The translations under genes and the position numbers were made by a program. This document shows, in pieces, positions 1 to 5,824 of a stretch of 9,512 bases of DNA; the stretch's first letter is position 1, and the number at the start of each line of letters is the position of its first letter. Source of the DNA: RFPI01 sp964398195. GTDB taxonomy: Bacteria > Pseudomonadota > Gammaproteobacteria > Burkholderiales > Methylophilaceae. The stretch lies in the NCBI GenBank assembly GCA_964398195.1, contig CAYNLW010000042.1, forward strand, positions 1 through 9,512, in the 5' to 3' direction. The notes under the pieces were generated by a model. That model was not told the DNA's origin, made no database searches, and saw only the letters and a list, made by a program, of their open reading frames with translations.

Positions 1-19
1 AGCCCCGTCCACTCCGCCA
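1..19 (+). tRNA. 3' end of a tRNA, probably tRNA-Asp (partial at window edge)
   Basis: The first 19 bases fit the 3' end of a tRNA. Bases 1-3 (AGC) would close the T-loop, 4-8 (CCCGT) form the 3' strand of the T-stem, 9-15 (CCACTCC) the 3' strand of the acceptor stem, 16 (G) the discriminator, and 17-19 the encoded CCA. From memory, 16 of 19 bases match the end of E. coli tRNA-Asp, including the G discriminator, which is uncommon outside Asp, Ser and a few others. A terminator follows about 40 bases later, as expected at the end of a tRNA operon. The anticodon lies outside the window, so the amino-acid identity is inferred. A chance match to the CCA end is possible but unlikely given the correct segment lengths. 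Confidence 0.65.
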
Positions 20-57
20 CGAATTACCCAGTGCCGTACAGCATAAGTAGTTCAACT

Positions 58-90
58 AAAAGCCCCGCGCAAGCGGGGCTTTTTCTTTTT
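58..90 (+). terminator. Intrinsic terminator after the tRNA
   Basis: A perfect GC-rich stem (AGCCCCGC at 61-68, GCGGGGCT at 73-80) encloses a GCAA tetraloop and is followed by a T-rich tract to base 90. Four As on the left (58-61) pair with the first Ts, so the element could also work on the other strand. It separates the tRNA transcript from recQ, which implies that recQ has its own promoter downstream. Confidence 0.93.
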
Positions 91-141
91 GTGCGCTTAC
101 TTTCTCGCGCTATTTTTCTAGCAATTTTTATGCTTATTTAA

Positions 142-150
142 TGCTACAAT
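142..150 (+). promoter_or_regulatory. Possible extended -10 promoter element for recQ
   Basis: TGCTACAAT at 142-150 resembles an extended -10 (TGn followed by TACAAT, one mismatch from TATAAT). It sits in an AT-rich stretch between the tRNA terminator and recQ, about 90 bases before the chosen start codon. No good -35 hexamer is found 16-18 bases upstream, so this is only a candidate. A promoter is expected somewhere in 91-230 because the upstream terminator is strong. Confidence 0.3.
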
Positions 151-224
151 ACCCCATAATTTCCCTTTTAAATTCAATGTTTTATGTGAAAAAATTGGTA
201 AAAGTGGGGAAATACTTTAATTTT

Positions 225-231
225 GGTGAAG
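225..231 (+). promoter_or_regulatory. Ribosome binding site deciding the recQ start
   Basis: GGTGAAG lies 9 bases before the ATG at 241. Other in-frame starts (TTG 223, GTG 226, ATG 232) would overlap this element or leave no spacing, so it favours ATG 241. Confidence 0.6.
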
Positions 232-240
232 ATGATAAAA

Positions 241-2088
241 ATGCGTAAGGCGATTGAGGTTTTGCAGCGGGTGATTGGGTTTGCGCAGTTTCGGGGGGCG
301 CAGCAGGAGATTGTTGGGCACTTGATGGCGGGTGGGGATGCTTTGGTGTTGATGCCTACGGGGGCGGGGAAGTCGATTTGTTATCAGATTCCGGCCTTGT
401 TGCGCAATGGGGTTGGGGTGGTGGTTTCGCCTTTGATTGCCTTGATGCGGGATCAAGTGCAGGCTTTGCAGCAGATAGGTATTCGGGCGGCGTTTTTGAA
501 TTCTAGTTTGGATGCGGAGGCGGCGCAGCAGGTTTGTAGAAACTTGTTGGCGGGGCAATTAGATATTTTGTATGTGGCGCCTGAGCGATTATTAACTAGC
601 GGTTTTATCAATATGCTGGAACAGTTGCAGCAACAGCATGCAATCGCTTTATTTGCCATTGATGAGGCGCATTGTGTGTCGCAGTGGGGACATGATTTTC
701 GTCCGGAATATCGCCAACTGACCATATTCCATGAGCGCTTTCCTAATGTGCCTAGGGTAGCGCTGACTGCCACGGCTGATGCGCCGACACGGCGCGAGAT
801 TATCGAGCGGCTGGCTTTGCAATCGGCCAAGCAATTTGTCTCTAGTTTTGATCGTCCCAATATCCGTTATCGCGTTCAGCACAAACATCAGCCTAAGCAG
901 CAACTAGAAGACTTTCTCAAGAGCGAGCATCCGCAAGACGCCGGCATCGTGTATTGCTTATCGCGCCGCAGTGTCGATGAAACGGCGGCTTGGTTGCAAC
1001 AGCGTGGTTGGAATGCCTTGCCTTATCATGCCGGCTTATCCAATGAAGTGCGTAACGCGCACCAAAATCAATTTCTGCGCGAAGAGGCGGTGATTATGGT
1101 GGCCACCGTGGCCTTTGGTATGGGCATAGACAAGCCCAATGTGCGCTTTGTCGAGCATTTAGATTTGCCTAAAAGCATGGAAGGCTATTATCAAGAGACC
1201 GGCCGTGCGGGTCGCGATGGTTTGCCGGCTGACGCTTGGTTGGTATATGGCTTTGGCGATGTGGTTAATCTGCGCAGAATGGTGGACTCGGGCGAGGCCT
1301 CTGAGGAGCGCAAGCGGGTAGAGCGGCAAAAACTCAATGCCTTGTTGGGCTATTGCGAATCGGTATCGTGTCGGCATCAAAGTATCTTGCGCTACTTTGG
1401 CGAAGAACACCCCGGCCATTGTGGGCAATGTGATAATTGCCTGACCCCAGTAGCAACTTGGGACGCCACTGTGGCGGTGCAAAAAGCGCTGTCTTGTGTG
1501 ATTAGGACAGGCCAGCGTTTTGGTGTGATGCACTTAATTGATGTGCTGATGGGCAAAGCCAGTAGCAAAGTTCAGCAATTTCACCATGATCGATTAGTCA
1601 CCTTCGGGGTAGGCCAAGAGCTGAATGAATGGCAATGGAATAGTGTTTTCCGACAACTGGTGGCAGCGGGATTTTTGTATGCGGATATGGACCAATACGG
1701 CGCGCTAAAAATCATGCAAGAACTGGCCAAGCCTGTATTAAAAGGGCAGCAGCAAGTATGGCTGCGGCAAGATATTCAGTATCAACGCACTAAAGCCAAC
1801 AAAACTAGCAGTAAATCCAGCCTCAAAACCTTTGACAATCCAGCTGATGAAGCACTATGGCAAGCGCTTAAAGCCAAACGTTCGGAATTGGCCAAGCTGC
1901 ACAGCGTGCCGCCTTATGTGATTTTCCATGACAGTACCTTGTTGGAAATGGTGCAGAAAAAGCCCAGCCATATTGCGCAAATGCGCACCATCAGCGGTGT
2001 CGGAGAAGCCAAGCTAGCGCGTTATGGCGAGCAGTTTGTCGCGCTGATACAGTCGCTAGATAATGCGGATATCGATCCTGCTAGCTAA
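241..2088 (+). CDS. recQ: ATP-dependent DNA helicase RecQ
   Basis: RecQ is a 3'-5' superfamily 2 DNA helicase that acts in recombination and in repair of stalled or gapped forks. With ATG 241 the product is 615 aa, close to the 609 of E. coli RecQ. The N-terminal lobe shows the RecQ motif 0 region (FRGAQQE, about 17-23), Walker A MPTGAGKS (38-45), DEAH (141-144) followed by the aromatic-rich loop CVSQWGHDFRPEY, and ALTATA (174-179). The second lobe has VATVAFGMGIDKPNVRF (about 287-303) and QETGRAGRDG (318-327). The zinc-binding cysteines are at about 377, 394, 397 and 400. A winged-helix RQC region (about 405-505) and a C-terminal HRDC domain (about 535-605, SVPPYVIF and SGVGEAKL) complete the full-length architecture. 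No key residue is missing. Roughly the first 110 codons use G- or T-ending codons far more than the rest. The gene stands alone and converges on the luxR-type gene. Confidence 0.97.
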   Translation: MRKAIEVLQRVIGFAQFRGAQQEIVGHLMAGGDALVLMPTGAGKSICYQIPALLRNGVGVVVSPLIALMRDQVQALQQIGIRAAFLNSSLDAEAAQQVCRNLLAGQLDILYVAPERLLTSGFINMLEQLQQQHAIALFAIDEAHCVSQWGHDFRPEYRQLTIFHERFPNVPRVALTATADAPTRREIIERLALQSAKQFVSSFDRPNIRYRVQHKHQPKQQLEDFLKSEHPQDAGIVYCLSRRSVDETAAWLQQRGWNALPYHAGLSNEVRNAHQNQFLREEAVIMVATVAFGMGIDKPNVRFVEHLDLPKSMEGYYQETGRAGRDGLPADAWLVYGFGDVVNLRRMVDSGEASEERKRVERQKLNALLGYCESVSCRHQSILRYFGEEHPGHCGQCDNCLTPVATWDATVAVQKALSCVIRTGQRFGVMHLIDVLMGKASSKVQQFHHDRLVTFGVGQELNEWQWNSVFRQLVAAGFLYADMDQYGALKIMQELAKPVLKGQQQVWLRQDIQYQRTKANKTSSKSSLKTFDNPADEALWQALKAKRSELAKLHSVPPYVIFHDSTLLEMVQKKPSHIAQMRTISGVGEAKLARYGEQFVALIQSLDNADIDPAS

Positions 2089-2122
2089 TGCCAACAATTC
2101 TCAAGTGCTAGCCATGCCACAG

Positions 2123-2164
2123 GCCTACAACGCCCAGCCTATAACACCGAGCCTACAATACCCC
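2123..2164. repeat. Three imperfect 14-bp tandem repeats between recQ and luxR
   Basis: Three contiguous 14-base units, GCCTACAACGCCCA (2123-2136), GCCTATAACACCGA (2137-2150) and GCCTACAATACCCC (2151-2164), share 10-11 of 14 positions pairwise. The third covers the stop codon and last codons of the luxR-type gene. Each unit contains CTA on the plus strand, which is TAG on the minus strand. Because 14 is not a multiple of three, the three TAGs fall in three different frames. No intrinsic terminator is visible between the two convergent genes. Confidence 0.75.
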
Positions 2165-2698
2165 GATGGCTTGCGCCCGCATAATCGCCTCGATTTTGCT
2201 ATTGGCGCTAAGTTTGCGGTAGATGGTTTTGTGATAGGTATTCACCGTGTGATGAGAAATTTCCAGCCGTCCAGCGATGGCTTTCATAGACAGCCCTTGC
2301 GCAATCAGTTTCAGCACTTCGATTTCGCGCACACTAAGACTTTGTTTTAGCTTGCGCCGGCTAATATCCGATTTATTGCGACTCATGCGCCCCGCGATGC
2401 AATAGTGTTGCGCCAGGGCGCGCAGCTCTCTGGGGTCTAAATTGGCGGCCAGCTCTTTATGGCTGGTCTGCAAGATTTTCTGCAACATCAGTGGCAAGGT
2501 TTCAAGCTGTATCATTTTCGATTCCGCACTCACCGAGTAGTGCACCTTGCCACAAATAATCTGGCTAGGCAGTCCAAAGGTGCTAGAGAATTGATGGCTG
2601 CAAATCAAATACCAGCGGGCTTGCCGCTCGCACATCAATATTTGCAGAATTTGCCGCTGCAAAGCATTAATCAAATTATCCTGAATAGGGAGATTCAT
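2153..2698 (-). CDS. LuxR-family (GerE-type HTH) transcriptional regulator, orphan
   Basis: This is a 181-aa protein if it starts at ATG 2698. An alternative in-frame TTG at 2740 would add 14 residues, and neither start has a convincing ribosome binding site. The C-terminal 60 residues (about 120-179) are a clear LuxR-type helix-turn-helix: LSVREIEVLKLIAQGLS, then KAIAGRLEISHHTVNTY, then IYRKLSANSKIEAI. The usual His after TVxx is Tyr here. The first roughly 115 residues match no domain I recognise. They lack the acidic pocket and phospho-Asp pattern of a response-regulator receiver and the conserved Trp/Tyr/Asp set of acyl-homoserine-lactone binding domains. It is therefore probably a DNA-binding regulator with an unknown sensing half. 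No sensor kinase or synthase lies nearby. It is convergent with recQ and divergent from ppiD, so it could act on its own promoter or on ppiD, but nothing shown here proves that. Confidence 0.85.
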   Translation of the reverse strand: MNLPIQDNLINALQRQILQILMCERQARWYLICSHQFSSTFGLPSQIICGKVHYSVSAESKMIQLETLPLMLQKILQTSHKELAANLDPRELRALAQHYCIAGRMSRNKSDISRRKLKQSLSVREIEVLKLIAQGLSMKAIAGRLEISHHTVNTYHKTIYRKLSANSKIEAIMRAQAIGVL

Positions 2699-2894
2699 GG
2701 TGATGACTTTTATGGTTGGGTTGGCGATTATTTTTAACAAAGTAAGTGACGCAACAACCCCGATATTGTCCTATAAATAAATCAATATTTGTAGTATTTG
2801 CTCGTCAATTTTTGAATTATTTTTGCCTACACGCGCTATCTAAGTTGATGCAACTGTTTGCCCCTAGATAAGTCATACACGCACCCCACGTCTG

Positions 2895-2903
2895 TGGTAT
2901 ATT
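2895..2903 (+). promoter_or_regulatory. Possible extended -10 promoter element for ppiD
   Basis: TGGTATATT at 2895-2903 fits an extended -10 (TGn plus TATATT) about 57 bases before the ppiD start. No TTGACA-like hexamer lies at 16-18 bases upstream, so it would depend on the extended element. It is a candidate only. Confidence 0.35.
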
Positions 2904-2945
2904 TTCGGGTTTGAAATTTTCCCCCTATATTGTTAGAAGCATAGC

Positions 2946-2951
2946 GAAGGA
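2946..2951 (+). promoter_or_regulatory. Ribosome binding site deciding the ppiD start
   Basis: GAAGGA lies 8 bases before ATG 2960, which is good spacing. An in-frame TTG at 2954 would leave only two bases, so ATG 2960 is preferred. Confidence 0.75.
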
Positions 2952-2959
2952 TATTGTGT

Positions 2960-4870
2960 ATGTTGGACTTTGTTCGCAAGATTACGCGTGGTTGGGTAGC
3001 CAAGTTAATTCTGACTTTGGTGACCGTGCCGTTTGTGTTGTTCGGTATCGAGGCCTACTTAAAAAATGCCGGTAGCAGCGCTGCCGTTGCCAAAGTGTCT
3101 GGCGCCGCGCCGATTACTATTCAAGATTACACCGCAGCTTTGCAAAATCTGCGCGTAGAGCTACAAAAACAAGGGCAAAAAGACTTGGCATTCCTAGATA
3201 CCCTAGGTGGTCGCCAAGCTTTGCTAGACCGCTTGCTAAGCAGTCGTTTATTAGCCGTCGAAGCGCAAGCGCAAAACTTTGCCGTGAGCGATAACTTTCT
3301 GCGCGAATTTATCGTCAATCTGCCAGAGTTTCAGGAAGGCGGAAAATTCTCACAGACGGTGTATGACAAGCTATTGGCAGCCAATCAATTAACCCCATCG
3401 CAATTCGAGCAAAAAATCCGTGGCGAATTAATCACCCAGCAAATTCGTGATTCATTCCCCACCTTGGTCAACGCTAGCGCCAAAAGCGCTGACTTGGCTT
3501 TGCAAGCGGAATTTCAACAGCGCGATGTGACTATCGTGGAATTTAAGTCCAAAGATTACCTAGACCAAGTGCAGGTCAGCGAGCAAGAAAGCAAAGATTT
3601 CTATAACAAGAACAAAGCCAAATTCAATGTGCCTGAGCAAGTGAAATTAGAGTTCTTAACTTTCTCAGCGTCTAATCTGATTCCACAAATGACCGTGACC
3701 GAAGAAGAAGCCAAGCGCTTTTACGATGAGAATGCCGATAAATTGCAAGCCAATGAACAACGTCACGCTAGCCATATCTTGTTAGCCTTTACCCCAGGTG
3801 CTGATGAAAAAGCCAAACAAGAGGTAAAGAAAAAAGCCGAACAAGTGTTGGCTGAAGTGAAAAAGAACCCAGCCAAGTTTGCTGAATTGGCCAAGAAATA
3901 TTCACAAGACCCAGGCTCAGCGGAAAAGGGCGGCGACCTTGGTACGTTTGGTCGCGGCACCATGGTCAAGCCGTTTGAACAAGCGGTATTCGCCATGAAG
4001 CCGGGGCAGGTGAGCGAGTTAGTGCAATCGGATTTCGGTTATCACATTATTAAATTGCTAGAAGTCAGCGGCCAAGGCCAAGGCTTTGACGCGCTCAAAA
4101 CGCAAATCCGTGCGGAATTATTATTCCAAAAGGCGCAAGCCAAGTTTGCGGAACAAGCGGAAAACTTTAGCAATATGGTGTATGAACAGTCCACCAGCCT
4201 CAAGCCAACCGCAGATAAATTCGGTTTGCAAACACAAACCAGCAATTTGATGAGCTTCCAAGAAGGTGCCAAATTATTCAAAAGCGATCGCTTAATGAGT
4301 TTGGTGTTCTCCCCTGAAGTGCTCAAAGATAAGCGCAATTCAGAAGCAGTAGAAGTGGGTCCGAATACGCTAATCTCTGCTCGTGTGTTGGAATACAAGC
4401 CAGCCGCGCCTAAGCCATTCGAGGAAGTGAAAGCCAATATCGAGCAGTATTTAAAACTGCAAAAAGCCAGCAAGCTCGCGATAGAAAAGGGCAAAGCCAG
4501 CTTGGCCAAAATCAGCGCAGGCGATACTTCAGAAAAACTAGATTGGATTCCTGAAGTCACCATAGACCGCAAAAACGCGCAAGGCTTAAGCGACTTAACC
4601 ATGCGCAATGCGTTTGCTATCGATGCCAGCAAGTTGCCAGCGTATAAAGGCGTAGAGGACGCGCAAAAAGGCTTTTTGATTATCAAGGTAACCGCCTTGC
4701 ATAACCAATTGACCGATGATGAGAGCGTCAAACAAGCTTCGGTGAAAGCCTATCGTGCCGCCTTGGCAGAAGAATACGCCAGCGCTTATATCGCCGCTTT
4801 AAGCAGCAAGAACAATGTCAAAATCAATCAAAACTTGTTGATGAGCGGAGTGAGTAACGAAGCCCAGTAA
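2960..4870 (+). CDS. ppiD: Membrane-anchored periplasmic folding factor PpiD (SurA-N and parvulin domains)
   Basis: PpiD is an inner-membrane-anchored chaperone/peptidyl-prolyl isomerase that meets proteins leaving the Sec translocon on the periplasmic side. The 636-aa product is close to E. coli PpiD (623). It begins with MLDFVRKITRGW, then one transmembrane helix (about 13-33), giving a short cytoplasmic N-terminus and a large periplasmic part. Residues about 45-200 form the SurA-like N-terminal chaperone region. A parvulin domain follows at about 266-368, with RHASHILL, the Lys-rich helices, SQDPGS, GGDLGTFGRG, MVKPFEQAVF and DFGYHIIKL. The histidines and the Asp, Met and Phe positions typical of active parvulins appear present, unlike the degenerate E. 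coli PpiD domain. The C-terminal region of about 260 residues is Lys/Ala-rich and helical. It is transcribed alone and ends at a terminator shared with fabI. Confidence 0.95.
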   Translation: MLDFVRKITRGWVAKLILTLVTVPFVLFGIEAYLKNAGSSAAVAKVSGAAPITIQDYTAALQNLRVELQKQGQKDLAFLDTLGGRQALLDRLLSSRLLAVEAQAQNFAVSDNFLREFIVNLPEFQEGGKFSQTVYDKLLAANQLTPSQFEQKIRGELITQQIRDSFPTLVNASAKSADLALQAEFQQRDVTIVEFKSKDYLDQVQVSEQESKDFYNKNKAKFNVPEQVKLEFLTFSASNLIPQMTVTEEEAKRFYDENADKLQANEQRHASHILLAFTPGADEKAKQEVKKKAEQVLAEVKKNPAKFAELAKKYSQDPGSAEKGGDLGTFGRGTMVKPFEQAVFAMKPGQVSELVQSDFGYHIIKLLEVSGQGQGFDALKTQIRAELLFQKAQAKFAEQAENFSNMVYEQSTSLKPTADKFGLQTQTSNLMSFQEGAKLFKSDRLMSLVFSPEVLKDKRNSEAVEVGPNTLISARVLEYKPAAPKPFEEVKANIEQYLKLQKASKLAIEKGKASLAKISAGDTSEKLDWIPEVTIDRKNAQGLSDLTMRNAFAIDASKLPAYKGVEDAQKGFLIIKVTALHNQLTDDESVKQASVKAYRAALAEEYASAYIAALSSKNNVKINQNLLMSGVSNEAQ

Positions 4871-4893
4871 AACGGAGCTGCACAACAGCCAAT

Positions 4894-4930
4894 AAAAAAG
4901 CCCAATCTCAGATTGGGCTTTTCTTTTTTA
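4894..4930. terminator. Bidirectional intrinsic terminator between ppiD and fabI
   Basis: The 9-bp perfect stem AGCCCAATC (4899-4907) / GATTGGGCT (4911-4919) has a TCA loop. It is flanked by A-rich sequence on the left (4894-4899) and a T-rich tract on the right (to about 4929). The same dyad therefore gives a U-tract to transcripts from both sides: ppiD, whose stop is 4868-4870, and the convergent fabI, whose stop is 4973-4975. Confidence 0.93.
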
Positions 4931-4954
4931 TTGCGCTTTTGCAAATCAGCGCAA
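4931..4954. repeat. Short inverted repeat downstream of fabI
   Basis: TTGCGC (4931-4936) and GCGCAA (4949-4954) form six-base arms around a 12-base loop. The repeat sits between the fabI stop and the shared terminator. It may add a second hairpin to the end of the fabI transcript, but no function is shown. Confidence 0.4.
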
Positions 4955-4972
4955 GTGATTCAAGCTGCCAGC

Positions 4973-5758
4973 CTATTCAATCACCCCAGCCGCAGTAATA
5001 TTCATACCGCCGTCCACATAGGTAATCTCACCAGTCACCCCAGAGGCCAAATCGCTGCATAAAAAGGCCGAGACATTGCCGACTTCTTCTATCGTCACAT
5101 TGCGTCTTAATGGCGCGTGTTTTTCGTTGAATTGATACATCTTATCGAAATCCGCGATACCAGACGCCGCCAAGGTTTTAATCGGACCCGCTGACACCGC
5201 ATTCACTCTTATGCCTTTAGGACCCAAGCTTTGCGCCATATAGCGCACATTGGCTTCCAAGCTGGCTTTCGCCACACCCATCACATTGTAATTCGGCATG
5301 GTGCGTTCAGCGCCCAAATAACTGACGGTCAACAAGCTAGCATTTCTACCTTGCATCATAGGCAAGCCAGCCTTAGCCAAGGCAGCAAAGCTATACGAGC
5401 TGACATCGTGGGCAATACGGAAATATTCGCGATTGACCTTATCCAAATAATCGCCGTCCAGCGCGTCTTTGGGCACAAATGCCACGGAATGCACCAAAAT
5501 ATCGACGCCATCCCAATGCTGTTTTAATTGGCTATACATCTGCTCTATCTGGTCGTCTTGGCTAACATCACATTGCAACACGATATTCGAGTCAAAATCC
5601 TTAGCCAGACCAGCCACGCGATCTTGAAATTTTTCCATTTGATAGGTAAATGCCAGCTCTGCACCTTCGCGTTTCATCGCCTCAGCGATGCCATAAGCAA
5701 TAGAACGGTTGCTTAGCAAACCAACGATAAGTGCTTTTTTTCCTGTGAGGAATCCCAT
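4973..5758 (-). CDS. fabI: Enoyl-[acyl-carrier-protein] reductase (NADH) FabI
   Basis: FabI reduces trans-2-enoyl-ACP to acyl-ACP with NADH, the final step of each type II fatty-acid elongation cycle in the cytoplasm, and is the target of triclosan. The product is 261 aa, against 262 in E. coli, and aligns without gaps through most of its length. The start MGFLTGKKALIVG matches the family. AAGGGA 7 bases upstream supports ATG 5758 over in-frame codons further upstream. The nucleotide-binding segment is GLLSNRSIAYG (13-23), followed by LQCDV (61-65). The catalytic pair is Y157 and K164 in the SYLGAERTMPNYNVMGVAK block, and SAGPIKTLAASGI (189-201) forms part of the substrate loop. Residue 93 is Ala where E. 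coli has Gly, a position linked to triclosan sensitivity, although Ala is native in some species. The gene follows the oppC-type gene by 66 bases. Confidence 0.98.
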   Translation of the reverse strand: MGFLTGKKALIVGLLSNRSIAYGIAEAMKREGAELAFTYQMEKFQDRVAGLAKDFDSNIVLQCDVSQDDQIEQMYSQLKQHWDGVDILVHSVAFVPKDALDGDYLDKVNREYFRIAHDVSSYSFAALAKAGLPMMQGRNASLLTVSYLGAERTMPNYNVMGVAKASLEANVRYMAQSLGPKGIRVNAVSAGPIKTLAASGIADFDKMYQFNEKHAPLRRNVTIEEVGNVSAFLCSDLASGVTGEITYVDGGMNITAAGVIE

Positions 5759-5765
5759 GATTATT

Positions 5766-5771
5766 TCCCTT
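5766..5771 (-). promoter_or_regulatory. Ribosome binding site deciding the fabI start
   Basis: On the minus strand this reads AAGGGA, 7 bases before ATG 5758. It rules against the longer in-frame reading beginning near 5800. Confidence 0.75.
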
Positions 5772-5784
5772 TTTACAAAAACGT

Positions 5785-5801
5785 CTTGCAAGTGCTGCAA
5801 G
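5785..5801 (-). terminator. Possible weak attenuator or terminator hairpin between oppC-type gene and fabI
   Basis: CTTGCA and TGCAAG (5785-5790 / 5796-5801) are perfect six-base arms with a five-base loop. On the minus strand the hairpin is followed within a few bases by TTTTT. The stem is short and the U-run brief, so it would at most reduce read-through from the transporter genes into fabI. A nearby perfect palindrome GCGTTTAAACGC (5812-5823) has no loop and is a weaker hairpin candidate. Confidence 0.3.
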
Positions 5802-5824
5802 TCGAATGAGAGCGTTTAAACGCC

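Larger units (their letters stand above)
2699..2959. other. Divergent intergenic region between luxR-type gene and ppiD
   Basis: This is about 260 bases of AT-rich non-coding sequence holding the leaders of two divergent genes. It contains a candidate extended -10 for ppiD (2895-2903) and the ppiD ribosome binding site (2946-2951). On the minus strand TTGACG (complement of 2805-2810) resembles a -35 for the regulator, but no good -10 follows at normal spacing. I see no clear riboswitch, RNA gene or dyad operator. Confidence 0.6.

Noticed and set aside
152..160. CCCCATAAT resembling a sigma-32 -10 upstream of recQ
   Set aside because: The CTTGAAA-like -35 is not present at the right spacing; only CTT at 133-135 matches.
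217..558. Long open frame antisense to the start of recQ
   Set aside because: It reads as low-complexity Arg/His/Pro/Leu/Asn-rich sequence created by the G/T-rich codons of recQ, with no domain. The RecQ frame is certain.
2699..2740. TTG start at 2740 for the luxR-type gene
   Set aside because: It has no ribosome binding site and adds 14 residues with no visible family support. ATG 2698 was preferred, though not strongly.
2911..2931. TTGAAA and TATATT close to ppiD as a promoter pair
   Set aside because: The two hexamers are only about 9 bases apart, too close for a sigma-70 promoter.
4042..4731. Open frame of about 229 codons antisense to ppiD
   Set aside because: Ser/Leu-rich shadow of the Lys/Ala-rich PpiD sequence. 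It has no ribosome binding site or recognisable domain.
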